Origin: Saprospiraceae bacterium
Lineage (GTDB): Bacteria > Bacteroidota > Bacteroidia > Chitinophagales > Saprospiraceae
NCBI GenBank assembly: GCA_024103005.1
Contig: JAGFJA010000007.1
Coordinates: 310,001-374,000 of the forward strand
Direction: 5' to 3'
DNA: 64,000 bases
The translations under genes were made by a program, and so were the position numbers. The notes under the pieces were generated by a model. It did not search any database and was not told where the DNA came from. It was given only the letters and a program-made list of their open reading frames with translations. Positions 25,351 through 36,725 of this stretch are shown piece after piece. Position 1 is the stretch's first letter, and each line of letters starts with the position of its first letter.

Positions 25351-27789
25351 TTATTTTCTAATTACCGCGTTTACTTTTTCTTCGAGGACCTTCATTATTT
25401 TCTGCATCATGCCGTCTATTGTTTTGTCATCGAAAGTTTTTTCATGATTGACAAAGTATATTGCAATACTGAGGCTGCTTTTTTCGGTGCCCAACTGCTT
25501 TTCATCTGAATATACATCAAAAAGCTTAATATTTGACACAAATGGTGAGGCTGATTTCTGAATCAAAAATTTTATCTGATCAAATGATATACGGTCATTT
25601 ACCACAACAGCCAAGTCTCTTCTGACAACAGGGAATTTGCTGAATTCCTTGAAGGTCGCAGCTTTTTGGTTGGCCATGGATACCACTTCATCCCAGTATA
25701 TATGTGCAAATGGCAAATTTCCTTTGATGCCGGCCTTTTTCAGATATTTTTTAGTAACCTCACCAAATACAGCCAAAACTTTATTTCCGAGAGTCAGCTC
25801 CAAGGCATTGTCAAATCTTTGATCTGTGGATGGTTTTTCCTGGAAGCGTGTGATACCGACCCTTTTCAGCAGATGAACGAGGGTAGATTTCAGAAAATAT
25901 GAATCAATTTGTTGCTTTGGTGAAGTTATCCATGATTCTTCCCAAAGCATTCCGGTTCCAAAAAGTGAGATAAAATTGCTTTCGATATAATTTCCGTCTT
26001 TTTTGTCATACACTGTTCCGTATTCAAAAAGGCGAAGGTTGGCTTGCTGACGGGACTGATTATAAGCTACTATTTCAAGCGCAGTTGCCAGGGGGTCAGG
26101 CCTCATCAAATCAAGCTGGGTGTTTGAGGTATTGTTGATCCTGACTCCTTCAAAGCTTTCATTACCTGTTATTTTCGCCCAGTTGGCGCTATTGATGATA
26201 GAAAGTCCCATGGCTTCACTGTATCCGGAATCTGCCAAAAACCTAAGTGCTTCCTGCCTTGATTCAATATTTTCATTTTGGCTTTTTTCGGGGATGGTAA
26301 ATGAAAATTTACCTGTTTCCTCGATGTTGTTAAGTCCGTATATTCTGACAATTTCTTCGATGATGTCAGCCTGGCGGGCGACATCTGTTTTATATGTAGG
26401 CACGGTAATCAGCCAATTGTCATTGTCTTTTTCCTCGATGGTCATCTTCAGGGCTGTAAGAGTATGGCGTATTTCGTCGTGGCTCAGTTGTTTTCCGATA
26501 AGGGTACATACCCTTGGAATATTAATCAATACGCTGGTAGCTTCGGTCACTTTGGGATATTCATCAATAACGGAAGTGGCTGTCACCTGCCCCCCATATT
26601 GTGAAATAAGCCATGCAGCTCGGAGCAAGCCTTCTTTGCACTGGTTAGGGTCTGTTCCTTTTTCGAAATGAAGAGCGGATTCTGTCCTGAGATTGTGTCT
26701 TTGGGAAGATCTCCTGATAGAAGTAGGTTTAAACCAGGCAGATTCCAGGAAGATATTGGTGGTGGTGTCAGTTACTCCTGATCCCTGTCCTCCGTACACA
26801 CCGGCTATACACAGGGGATTATCATTATCGTCACAGATTATCAGGTCGTCAGCGTCTAGTTTTTTTTCTGTACCGTCCAGGGTCAAAAATGTCGTGCCGG
26901 TGGCGAGGTTTTTTACTTTTATATGGTTTCCCGGTATTTTATCGGCATCAAATGCGTGAAGGGGCTGGCCCAGTTCAAACATGACATAGTTGGTGATGTC
27001 CACTATGTTGTTGACGGAACGTTGGCCGATGGCTTCCAGTCTCTTTTTAAGCCAATCCGGTGAACTGCCCACAGTAACATTGCGGAGCAGAATTCCGGTA
27101 TATCTTTTGCAGGATTCCTGATTTTCAATTGTGACTTTGAAAGGGTTGATTTCGAGACCTGAAGTGTCAAGAATTTGAAGTGAGTGAAGGGGTTGATTAT
27201 AGTTGTTGTGGAGATGAAGTGCTGACCACAAGTCTCTTGCCGTGCCGTAATGCGAGTTTGCATCTGCACGGTTAGGTGTCAAACCAATTTCTATTATCTC
27301 ATCTGAAGTAATATTGAAATATTCGGCTGCAGCCATACCGACAGGAGTATTTTCGGGCAGGACCATGATGCCTTCATGGCTTGAGCCTAATCCGAGTTCA
27401 TCTTCAGCACAAATCATTCCCTGAGATATTTCACCGCGAACCTTGGATTCCTTGATGGTGAAAGCCTTGCCATTTTCGTCATACAATTCCGTACCAATAG
27501 TCGCCACCAGTACTTTCTGACCTGCTGCAACATTGGGGGCTCCGCAAACAATAGCCAGAGGGGATTCATTTCCTACATCTACCGTAGTAAGTGAAAGTCT
27601 GTCTGCATTGGGATGCTGAGCTTTGGTCAGGACGTGACCGGTTACGACTCCTTTCAAGCCGCCACGGATCGATTCCACGATATGTACACCCTCTACTTCG
27701 AGGCCTATGTCAGTTAGTTTTTCGGTTATTTCTTCTGTGCTGAAATCGTGTGGTATCAACTCTTTCAGCCAGTTATGTGATATCTTCAT
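25351..27789 (-). CDS. pheT: Phenylalanyl-tRNA synthetase beta subunit
   Basis: 812 residues, full length. Starts MKISHNWLKELIPHDFSTEEITEKLTDIGLEVEGV (typical PheT), then the tRNA-binding OB-fold (GVVTGHVLTKAQHPNADRLSLTTVDVG), the B3/B4 editing region (VNNIVDITNYVMFELGQPLHAFD), the B5 domain and a C-terminal anticodon-binding FDX domain (KEFSKFPVVRRDLAVVV). Partner of PheS, which is encoded elsewhere. Confidence 0.96.
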   Translation of the reverse strand: MKISHNWLKELIPHDFSTEEITEKLTDIGLEVEGVHIVESIRGGLKGVVTGHVLTKAQHPNADRLSLTTVDVGNESPLAIVCGAPNVAAGQKVLVATIGTELYDENGKAFTIKESKVRGEISQGMICAEDELGLGSSHEGIMVLPENTPVGMAAAEYFNITSDEIIEIGLTPNRADANSHYGTARDLWSALHLHNNYNQPLHSLQILDTSGLEINPFKVTIENQESCKRYTGILLRNVTVGSSPDWLKKRLEAIGQRSVNNIVDITNYVMFELGQPLHAFDADKIPGNHIKVKNLATGTTFLTLDGTEKKLDADDLIICDDNDNPLCIAGVYGGQGSGVTDTTTNIFLESAWFKPTSIRRSSQRHNLRTESALHFEKGTDPNQCKEGLLRAAWLISQYGGQVTATSVIDEYPKVTEATSVLINIPRVCTLIGKQLSHDEIRHTLTALKMTIEEKDNDNWLITVPTYKTDVARQADIIEEIVRIYGLNNIEETGKFSFTIPEKSQNENIESRQEALRFLADSGYSEAMGLSIINSANWAKITGNESFEGVRINNTSNTQLDLMRPDPLATALEIVAYNQSRQQANLRLFEYGTVYDKKDGNYIESNFISLFGTGMLWEESWITSPKQQIDSYFLKSTLVHLLKRVGITRFQEKPSTDQRFDNALELTLGNKVLAVFGEVTKKYLKKAGIKGNLPFAHIYWDEVVSMANQKAATFKEFSKFPVVRRDLAVVVNDRISFDQIKFLIQKSASPFVSNIKLFDVYSDEKQLGTEKSSLSIAIYFVNHEKTFDDKTIDGMMQKIMKVLEEKVNAVIRK

Positions 27790-27805
27790 CTGTTAGAAAA
27801 TTGGT

Positions 27806-27813
27806 CAAATATA
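27806..27813 (-). promoter_or_regulatory. -7 promoter box TATATTTG of pheT
   Basis: Exact TAnnTTTG on the minus strand, 16 nt before the pheT ATG, implying a leader of about 10 nt. Confidence 0.5.
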
Positions 27814-27970
27814 GCGTAAAGTTTACACATGAAATAAAATTTTGAGTGTGTAATTTGGGAAAAAGAATTATAATCTTTTGATATATAAATGTTTAGATTA
27901 ATAGTTCTTATTTTATTGAATTAAAACCGGATACATATAAGTTTTCAGGTAAAGTAACAAGGCGATTTAA

Positions 27971-28001
27971 ATAAAAAAGGCCGGCACAATTGCCGACCTT
28001 T
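27971..28001 (-). terminator. Rho-independent terminator of groESL
   Basis: On the minus strand an 11-bp stem AAAGGTCGGCA / TGCCGGCCTTT (one G-U pair) with a 4-nt loop is followed by a run of T. It starts about 23 bp after the groL stop. Confidence 0.9.
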
Positions 28002-28024
28002 AAAATATTTTTATGAAACTTGTA

Positions 28025-29668
<1,644 letters not shown>

Positions 29669-29706
29669 TTAATTTATGAGTTAACAAAATAAATAAAAAA
29701 TTATAA

Positions 29707-29970
29707 TTAAAGAACAACCAAGATGTCATCCTCTCGCATGATGATATAATCTTCACCTTCGTAGTTCATTTCTTGACCGGCATATTTGCCATAAAGTACC
29801 TGGTCGCCTATTTGAACTGTCATTAAGTTACCATCTTTACCTGGACCTACAGCTATAACTTCACCTTTTAGAGGTTTTTCTTTTGCTGTATCAGGTATGA
29901 TGATACCGCCTTTGGTTTTTTCTTCTGCGGGAGCCGGTTTGATTACCACTCTGTCGTTAATTGGTTTCAT
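29707..29970 (-). CDS. groS: Co-chaperonin GroES
   Basis: 87 residues, slightly shorter than the E. coli protein, as in other Bacteroidota. [33 protein letters not shown] includes the mobile loop (GGIIIPD), and the dome loop and C-terminal [13 protein letters not shown] are typical. First gene of the groESL operon. Confidence 0.97.
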   Translation of the reverse strand: MKPINDRVVIKPAPAEEKTKGGIIIPDTAKEKPLKGEVIAVGPGKDGNLMTVQIGDQVLYGKYAGQEMNYEGEDYIIMREDDILVVL

Positions 29971-30344
29971 ATCTATGTACTTATTTTATAATTTATAAAT
30001 TTCATTTACGCCTCAACTAAGCATAAAGTGTGCCATTTGAACTAATATGACATTTTTTCCTTTTTTGTTGTCAATGTGACAGTTGATAGTTGTTTTAATG
30101 ATATTTTAATGCCAAATTTTTGCAATACATGGAAATTTGTTTGGATTTAACTAATTAATAAAGGCGTTGTTTGGATTGATTTTCATTCTTTTGAATGATT
30201 GAGAGATACTGCCAGATGCTTCGGAAATAATTGAGTTGTTTTATTTTGATTTTATTATCTTGCTGGAGAATTAAACGGCAAGTATGGAATGATACAACTA
30301 ATAAGAACCGGATGTCGTTTTATATCTATCGCTAAATCTGACCT
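29971..30344. other. 374-bp divergent gap between groS and the PorE-like lipoprotein gene
   Basis: AT-rich and without a coding sequence I can support. It must hold the groESL promoter, but neither a CIRCE element nor an exact TAnnTTTG box for groS was found. A perfect inverted repeat TGTCA-ATG-TGACA is at 30069-30081, about 100 bp upstream of groS, with a further TGACA/TGTCA nearby (30048-30052). On the other side TAAATCTG (30333-30340) is a near-match to the -7 box just before the lipoprotein ATG. Confidence 0.5.
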
Positions 30345-32315
30345 ATGTTGAAGTATATCAGTTATAGTTTTTTCTTAATATTCTTATTTATATCCTGCAA
30401 TAAAACGGTGAAGGTGCGGAGCGGAGAGGATGCTTTTGATGTGGGTCAATATTCCATAGCGGCTCAAATGTTGGAGACTGAATATGAAAAAGCAGGTTCG
30501 GCGACAGTTCGTTCTGACAAAGCTTTTTTACTCGGACGGTCATATGAGAAAATGAATGAACCGGATAAGGCTCTTCTGTGGTACCGGCGAAGTGCAACAA
30601 ATAGCGATTCTCCTTCAAGATTAGTATATCTCGCTTATGCTTTGAAGAATACAGGTCATTATCAGGAGGCATTGACTACCTTTGAGGAACTGGCAAAAAG
30701 GCTGAATGATAATAACCGTTTTAGAAATGAAATTGTTTCGCTGCATAATGCGTACCAATGGGCGCAAGATGCGACTAATAATCCCTTCAAAATCAGCCTG
30801 AGTCCTTTTAATACGGAATTTGCAGATTATTCACCGGCTATCAGTCCGGAAGGAAAAGTTGTTTTTACATCTGACAGGATTTCAGGCAGTGATTCGGAAT
30901 TATATAAATGGACAGGTCGCGGATACAGTAATCTGTTTATTGCCGATTCTAATAGTGAAGTTGCAGTGCCATTGGAGGGGCCTTTTAATACATCAGATAA
31001 TGAAGGTTCATTGATGTACGCACCAAATGGAAATGAGCTGGTTTTTTGCAGATGCTTTGACAGGGTGGGCGGCGATAAAAATTGCAAACTAATGTATTCC
31101 AGAAAGATAGGTGAGACCTGGTCTGATCCCCAGGTGATGACATTTGTAGTGGATAGCCTGAATTATCTGAGTCCTTCATTCGGTGTAGATAGCAATATAT
31201 TATTTTTTGCAATGGCAGATCCAAGATATAATACGGGATTTGATATATACTATACACAAAGGAAGGCTGATTCCTGGCAAGAACCAATACGCCTGCCGGG
31301 TGTGATTAATACAGAATACAATGAAAAGTATATTAGTTTTGACAGAGATACACTATACTTCTCTTCTGATAATCCTGCTGGTATGGGAGGGCTTGACATT
31401 TACCTGACTTATGTAAGTCGCGGAAGCTGGATGCCTGCAGTGAATATGAAGGCTCCCCTGAATTCTGCTTATGATGATTTCGGCATGGTCTTTGACCAAA
31501 AATTTAAGCCTGAAGGGAATTTCCTTTCCCGGGGTTTTTTTACTTCTAATCGCAGTGGTGGTAAAGGATTGGATGATGTTTATCAATTTACAAAGATAGA
31601 AAGTCAGCCGGCGACACCTGCAATAGATACGACATCAGAAGATGGTAACAGTTTGGTGGTCAGGTTAAGTGTGTATGTAAAAGGTTATAAGGTGTCAGGT
31701 GGACAGATATCGACCGTTGCAGAAGAGTTAAGCGGAGCAAAAGTCAGTATTCATCACGATTCACGCGATACAATCCTTGTAGCTGATAAATACGGGAAGG
31801 CGACCATTTTAGTAAAACTTAAAGACGATCCGGAGATAAAGGCTTCGAAAGAAGGATTTCTTACTTCTTCACGCAAAATAAAGCGTTCTGTTATACGTAT
31901 TGACAGCACAAAGGCAGTCCAGGATTTTTCAATTGTGATGAATCTTTATCCGATTTTGTACGATCAGGAGATTGTCATCAAAGATATTTACTACGACCTT
32001 GATAAATATGAAATCAGGAAAGATGCTGTCGGTTCCCTGGACGAGTTATTATCTATTCTGAAGCTGAATCCCGGTTTTAAGATTAAAATTAATTCACATA
32101 CGGATTGTCGTGGAAGTAATGCCTATAATATGACGCTTTCGGCTAAAAGGGCAAAATCTGTCGTGGATTATTTAACCTCACGTGGCATCAAGGCAAACAG
32201 GCTGTCTTCCCAGGGATATGGCGAAACAAGGCCGATAGCCAAGTGTGTATGCGAAAAATGTACGGAAGAGCAACATCAACTTAACAGACGGACTACATTC
32301 CAATTGGTTAAATAA
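30345..32315 (+). CDS. porE: PorE-like lipoprotein (TPR, beta-propeller, CRD, OmpA)
   Basis: 656 residues with a lipoprotein signal (lipobox LFISC, Cys at about 19). TPR-like helices (about 30-140), a PD40-like propeller (about 150-420, with ADYSPAISPEGKVVFTSDR and DTLYFSSDNPAGMGGLDIYLT), a carboxypeptidase-regulatory-like fold (about 435-540) and a C-terminal OmpA domain with D587 (HTDCRG) and R602 (SAKRA) for peptidoglycan and NRRTTFQLV at the end. Architecture and lipidation match PorE of the type IX secretion system. The symbol is tentative, since paralogues such as the one at 19124 share the layout. Monocistronic. Confidence 0.72.
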   Translation: MLKYISYSFFLIFLFISCNKTVKVRSGEDAFDVGQYSIAAQMLETEYEKAGSATVRSDKAFLLGRSYEKMNEPDKALLWYRRSATNSDSPSRLVYLAYALKNTGHYQEALTTFEELAKRLNDNNRFRNEIVSLHNAYQWAQDATNNPFKISLSPFNTEFADYSPAISPEGKVVFTSDRISGSDSELYKWTGRGYSNLFIADSNSEVAVPLEGPFNTSDNEGSLMYAPNGNELVFCRCFDRVGGDKNCKLMYSRKIGETWSDPQVMTFVVDSLNYLSPSFGVDSNILFFAMADPRYNTGFDIYYTQRKADSWQEPIRLPGVINTEYNEKYISFDRDTLYFSSDNPAGMGGLDIYLTYVSRGSWMPAVNMKAPLNSAYDDFGMVFDQKFKPEGNFLSRGFFTSNRSGGKGLDDVYQFTKIESQPATPAIDTTSEDGNSLVVRLSVYVKGYKVSGGQISTVAEELSGAKVSIHHDSRDTILVADKYGKATILVKLKDDPEIKASKEGFLTSSRKIKRSVIRIDSTKAVQDFSIVMNLYPILYDQEIVIKDIYYDLDKYEIRKDAVGSLDELLSILKLNPGFKIKINSHTDCRGSNAYNMTLSAKRAKSVVDYLTSRGIKANRLSSQGYGETRPIAKCVCEKCTEEQHQLNRRTTFQLVK

Positions 32316-32460
32316 ATCTAAAGTATAAGTTCCAACGGTTGAAGTTTTTAACGCTTGACAAATAGTGTTTGAGGTATATCACATTTTATTTTCCTTTTCT
32401 CCTCCAGCATGAATTTTAGGTTTAACTATCAAAAATAAAAAATCAACTGCCGCCTTTTGT

Positions 32461-32468
32461 TAATTTTG
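32461..32468 (+). promoter_or_regulatory. -7 promoter box TAATTTTG of mfd
   Basis: Exact TAnnTTTG ending 4 nt before the GTG start of mfd; the transcript should start at or next to the GTG. Confidence 0.55.
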
Positions 32469-32472
32469 CGCC

Positions 32473-35400
32473 GTGGAAGCGATAAATGAAATTTTGACGG
32501 GATTTGTCAGACAAAATGAAGTCCCGCCTTTGACAAATGAACCTGAAAACTATTATTTAGAGGGGTTGAGCGGAAGTGCTGTTTTGTTTTATATGGCGGC
32601 GATTTTCAGGGACAATTCCACACCGTTTTTTTACATCGCTGAAGATAAGGATAAAGCAGCCTATTGTTATGATACGCTTCTTACACTGATAGGTAAGGGA
32701 GTTTACATCCTGACAGATTCTTTTCGTCGTCCCGGTAACTTTGTCGAAATCAATCCTGCAAATATCCTGAAACGCTCCCAGGTAATCACCGAATTAGCTA
32801 CTCCGGCAAAACCGTCCATCATCGTTACCTATCCGGAAGCTTTATTTGAAAAGGGAATCAAACCTGCTGAACTCGAAAAGGACAAGATAAGCGTCAAGGT
32901 AGGTGAGATTTTTGACCGTGATTTTGTCATAGAGATCCTGATTGAGTACGGCTTTGAAAGGGTAGATTTTGTGTATGAGCCCGGACAGTTTTCACTGAGA
33001 GGAGCTATTGTGGATATTTTTTCCTTTGGCAACGGTCAGCCATACCGGATAGAGCTGGATGACGAGGTTGTTGAAAGTATCAGAGTTTTTGACCCTCAGA
33101 CGCAGTTGTCTGTCAGAAATGTTAACCAACTGAACATTCTACCCAATGCCAATGTGAAGTTTGATGCCGACGATAGGATTTCTCTTTTTGAATTACTTGA
33201 TCGGAAGTTTTGGATTGTAATGGAAGACAGAGAAACCATCAAAGAGCGGTTGGATACTTTATTCGACAAATCTGAAGAGATCGTACGGAATATCACACTA
33301 ATAGAACAGGCAGAGACTCAGAAATTTTTCAGGGACCGTGCGTATATTAATGGTGATCAGTGGGTAAAAAGTCTCGAGGAATTTACGCTTATTCATCTAA
33401 CTAAACCTAAAGGAAGAGAAAACTTTGCCACTCTTTACTTTCAGACTAAGCCTCATCCTGTTATCAACAAGCAATTTAAACTGTTGCTGGCTTATCTTGA
33501 AGAAAATGCACAAAATGGAATAAAAACCTGGTTTTTTAGCGAAAATACCCGCCAGATTAAGCGACTTGAAGCAATTCTGGCTGATCTGGGTGGGCAGGTA
33601 AATTTTCAGCCGGTCGTCGGTTCCATTCATGAAGGCTTTAGGGATGAGAAAAGTAAAATTGAAATCCTAACCGATCATCAGATATTCCAGCGTTATCATC
33701 AGTACAGTCTGAAAACAGGATACACCCGCGATCAGGCTGTGACCCTCAGGATGCTTAAGGAGTTGCAACCCGGAGATTTTGTAACCCACATCGACCACGG
33801 AGTTGGAAAATTTTCAGGTCTGGAGACAATAGAAATTGCAGGTGTCAAGCAGGAAGCTGTTCGGATATTATACCGTAACAATGACCTGCTCTATGTAAGT
33901 ATCAATTCACTCCATAAGTTGTCCAAGTATATGGGTAAGGAAGGTGAGCCGCCGATGATCAATAAGCTGGGCTCGGACTCCTGGAAACAACTCAAACAAA
34001 AGACCAAGCGAAAGGTAAAAGATATTGCAGAAGGTTTGATCAAACTTTATGCTAAAAGGCGCGCCAGTGAAGGATTTGCCTATGCACCGGATGGATATCT
34101 TCAGGCTGAACTGGAGGCTTCCTTTTTGTATGAAGATACACCTGATCAGTTTAAGGCCACCGTGGATGTCAAGGAGGATATGGAGAAGCCTTATCCAATG
34201 GACCGGCTTATTTGTGGCGATGTGGGCTTTGGTAAGACGGAAGTCGCTATCAGGGCTGCATTTAAAGCCATCAACGATGGAAAGCAAGTAGCAATTTTAG
34301 TGCCGACTACTATTTTGGCCTTGCAACACTATCATACCTTTCATCAGCGACTGAAAGATTTTAGTGTTGATGTCGATTATCTCAATCGTTTTAAATCAAC
34401 CAAAGAGAAAAAGATAGTATATGAGGGATTGAAGTCCGGTAAACTTGACCTGGTAATCGGGACACATGCCTTATTGAATAAGGAAGTACAGTTTAAGGAT
34501 CTTGGCCTTTTAATTATCGATGAGGAACAAAAATTTGGCGTACAGGCAAAGGAGAAGATACGTTCGATGAAAGTCAATGTTGATACCCTCACCCTAACCG
34601 CAACGCCTATCCCGCGGACGTTGCAGTTTTCATTGATGGCTGCGCGTGATCTTTCAGTCATCAGGACGCCACCGCCCAATCGGCAACCCATTTACACCGA
34701 GATTCGCTCGTTTGAGAAGCGGGCTATACAGGAAGCAATTCAAAATGAGATAGATTGTGGCGGGCAGGTGTTTTTTGTTCATGACAGGGTTAAAAACCTG
34801 GGCGAGATGGGAGAATTTATTACCCAACTTGTGCCGGAAGCGTCGGTGGCCGTGGCTCACGGACAGATGGACAGCAAGTTGCTGGAAACCACGCTGGTTG
34901 ATTTTATTGAAGGAAAATTTGACGTACTGGTCTCTACCAATATTATTGAAACAGGCCTTGACATACCCAATGCCAATACAATGATCATCAATAATGCACA
35001 CCATTATGGTCTGAGCGACCTTCATCAACTAAGAGGCAGGGTAGGGCGTTCTAATAAAAAGGCATATTGTTATTTGATATCACCGCCAATGTCCACGCTG
35101 ACCCAGGAAGCTAAAAAAAGGCTAAAAACAATCGTTGATTTTTCGGAGTTGGGCAGTGGATTTGAGATTGCCATGCGCGATCTGGATATCAGAGGAAGTG
35201 GAAACCTCCTGGGTGGGGAGCAAAGCGGGTTTATTTCCGAGATAGGTTATGATGCCTTTCAGCGAATCCTTGAAGAAGCTATTCAGGAACTTAAGGAAGA
35301 GGAATTTAAGGATGTCTTCCGCGATGAGATAGCTAAGAAGAAGGTTTATGTAAAAGACGTTACCATAGAAACCGACAGTGAAATGATGATCCCCAATACT

Positions 35401-35817
35401 TATGTGTCATCCACATCTGAACGTCTTGCTCTGTATCACGAACTGGATGCCATCGAAGAGGAAGAAACACTTCAGAAGTTTCTTTCCGACCTGGAAGACA
35501 GGTTTGGGCCGATACCGGGAGCTGTAAATGAATTGGCAGACGGATTGCGGATGCGGTGGATGTTGAGAGTGATGGGATTTGAAAGGGCAGTTATAAAAAA
35601 TGGTTCGCTCAATGCCTACTTTCCTTCCAATCCGCAGTCTGCTTATTATGAGTCAGATACTTTTCAGCAACTTTTTCAGTATCTGGGCAGCTTGAAAGAC
35701 CCTAAGGTCAATATCCAGAAAACATTGAAGAATCTTGTTTTGCGGGTTAAGAGCATTAAAAATATTCAGGCAGCTATGCAGTTCTTTGAGTCGATGAGTC
35801 AGGCGACATTGAATTAA
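32473..35817 (+). CDS. mfd: Transcription-repair coupling factor
   Basis: Removes RNA polymerase stalled at DNA damage and recruits UvrA. 1114 residues. UvrB-like N-terminal region (LSGSAVLFYMAAIFRDN..., GAIVDIFSFG), the RNA-polymerase-interacting CarD-like domain (PGDFVTHIDHGVGKFSGLETI, about 435-500), and a RecG-like translocase with Walker A GDVGFGKT (K588) and the DEEQ box (683-686). Ends in the TRCF domain (MMIPNTYVSSTSERLALYHEL). The start is GTG 32473; there is no nearby ATG and the promoter box lies directly in front. Confidence 0.96.
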   Translation: MEAINEILTGFVRQNEVPPLTNEPENYYLEGLSGSAVLFYMAAIFRDNSTPFFYIAEDKDKAAYCYDTLLTLIGKGVYILTDSFRRPGNFVEINPANILKRSQVITELATPAKPSIIVTYPEALFEKGIKPAELEKDKISVKVGEIFDRDFVIEILIEYGFERVDFVYEPGQFSLRGAIVDIFSFGNGQPYRIELDDEVVESIRVFDPQTQLSVRNVNQLNILPNANVKFDADDRISLFELLDRKFWIVMEDRETIKERLDTLFDKSEEIVRNITLIEQAETQKFFRDRAYINGDQWVKSLEEFTLIHLTKPKGRENFATLYFQTKPHPVINKQFKLLLAYLEENAQNGIKTWFFSENTRQIKRLEAILADLGGQVNFQPVVGSIHEGFRDEKSKIEILTDHQIFQRYHQYSLKTGYTRDQAVTLRMLKELQPGDFVTHIDHGVGKFSGLETIEIAGVKQEAVRILYRNNDLLYVSINSLHKLSKYMGKEGEPPMINKLGSDSWKQLKQKTKRKVKDIAEGLIKLYAKRRASEGFAYAPDGYLQAELEASFLYEDTPDQFKATVDVKEDMEKPYPMDRLICGDVGFGKTEVAIRAAFKAINDGKQVAILVPTTILALQHYHTFHQRLKDFSVDVDYLNRFKSTKEKKIVYEGLKSGKLDLVIGTHALLNKEVQFKDLGLLIIDEEQKFGVQAKEKIRSMKVNVDTLTLTATPIPRTLQFSLMAARDLSVIRTPPPNRQPIYTEIRSFEKRAIQEAIQNEIDCGGQVFFVHDRVKNLGEMGEFITQLVPEASVAVAHGQMDSKLLETTLVDFIEGKFDVLVSTNIIETGLDIPNANTMIINNAHHYGLSDLHQLRGRVGRSNKKAYCYLISPPMSTLTQEAKKRLKTIVDFSELGSGFEIAMRDLDIRGSGNLLGGEQSGFISEIGYDAFQRILEEAIQELKEEEFKDVFRDEIAKKKVYVKDVTIETDSEMMIPNTYVSSTSERLALYHELDAIEEEETLQKFLSDLEDRFGPIPGAVNELADGLRMRWMLRVMGFERAVIKNGSLNAYFPSNPQSAYYESDTFQQLFQYLGSLKDPKVNIQKTLKNLVLRVKSIKNIQAAMQFFESMSQATLN

Positions 35818-35841
35818 TATGCCACTACTTTGGTGGTAGGT

Positions 35842-36684
35842 TTACTGTGCAGGCGCCGTATTTTCAATAAGCTCGATTCTGTATATACTAGGCCACAGTT
35901 TTCCGGTCACATAAAGTTTATTGGAAATGGAGTCATAGGCTATTCCATTGGTTACTTCACTGTATTGAAAGGTATTGTCAGCTTCATTTTTCAGACTGGA
36001 AAGGTTTAATCTTCCTACGACTTTTCCGGTTGCCGGATCTATTTTTATTACTTCATCTGACATCCAGATATTAGCGAAGATATATCCCTTAATCCATTCC
36101 AATTCGTTGATATTTAATACACTGATGTCATTTTCTGTAACTCTTACTGTTTTGAAAACCTTCATGTCAGGTGGCATCAGGTAGGTAAGTATGTCAGTAC
36201 CGTCGCTCATGATTGCGTGGGTGCCGTCAGTGGTCATACCCCAACCTTCTTTGCTGGGAAAAGGGAATTCTCCCAGTTTTTTAAATGATTGAGCATCGTA
36301 GATAAACCCTAATTGGTTTTTATATGTCAATTGATATAATTTATCGTGGAGGACGACAATGCCTTCGCCGAAATACTTTGATTTATCCAATCTAACTTTT
36401 TCAACGGTTTTGCCTGATTCAATATCTACCGTGGAGATGATTGATTCCAGTGTAGGCAACTCTTCCGGACTACCGGTACTTTCAAGAAGTGAGCCATTGT
36501 ACACCAAAAGACCCTCTGTGAAATGCGAAGTATTGTGCGGGATAATTCCGGTGACTCTGTAATCAATTTTGGGTACGGTCGGTACCGTTGTTTTGATTGT
36601 GGAAGAATTTTCGGAATCGTTGGATTTGCAGGAAAAGAGCACCAAGGTCAACAAGCAACTACCTAAAAATATCTTTCTATGCAT
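35842..36684 (-). CDS. Glutaminyl-peptide cyclotransferase (plant/bacterial type), lipoprotein
   Basis: 280 residues. Lipobox LFSC near residue 19, so a lipoprotein. The rest is a five-bladed propeller of the glutamine cyclotransferase family: VTGIIPHNTSHFTEGLLVYNGSLLESTG, then GKLYQLTYK-type strands (DKLYQLTYKNQLGFIYD), ELEWIKGYIFANIWMSDEVIKIDPATG and NGIAYDSISNKLYVTGKLWPSIYRIEL. Makes N-terminal pyroglutamate on exported proteins, which fits signal peptides here that leave Gln at position +1. Convergent with mfd; has its own promoter box. Confidence 0.9.
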   Translation of the reverse strand: MHRKIFLGSCLLTLVLFSCKSNDSENSSTIKTTVPTVPKIDYRVTGIIPHNTSHFTEGLLVYNGSLLESTGSPEELPTLESIISTVDIESGKTVEKVRLDKSKYFGEGIVVLHDKLYQLTYKNQLGFIYDAQSFKKLGEFPFPSKEGWGMTTDGTHAIMSDGTDILTYLMPPDMKVFKTVRVTENDISVLNINELEWIKGYIFANIWMSDEVIKIDPATGKVVGRLNLSSLKNEADNTFQYSEVTNGIAYDSISNKLYVTGKLWPSIYRIELIENTAPAQ

Positions 36685-36702
36685 TATTTAAAAATTGAGC
36701 AA

Positions 36703-36710
36703 CAAAGGTA
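36703..36710 (-). promoter_or_regulatory. -7 promoter box TACCTTTG of the glutaminyl cyclase gene
   Basis: Exact TAnnTTTG on the minus strand, 18 nt before the ATG at 36684. Confidence 0.55.
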
Positions 36711-36725
36711 AGATAAGTTTTTAAA

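Noticed and set aside
29971-30344. CIRCE element for groESL
   Set aside because: No TTAGCACTC-N9-GAGTGCTAA-like sequence on either strand.
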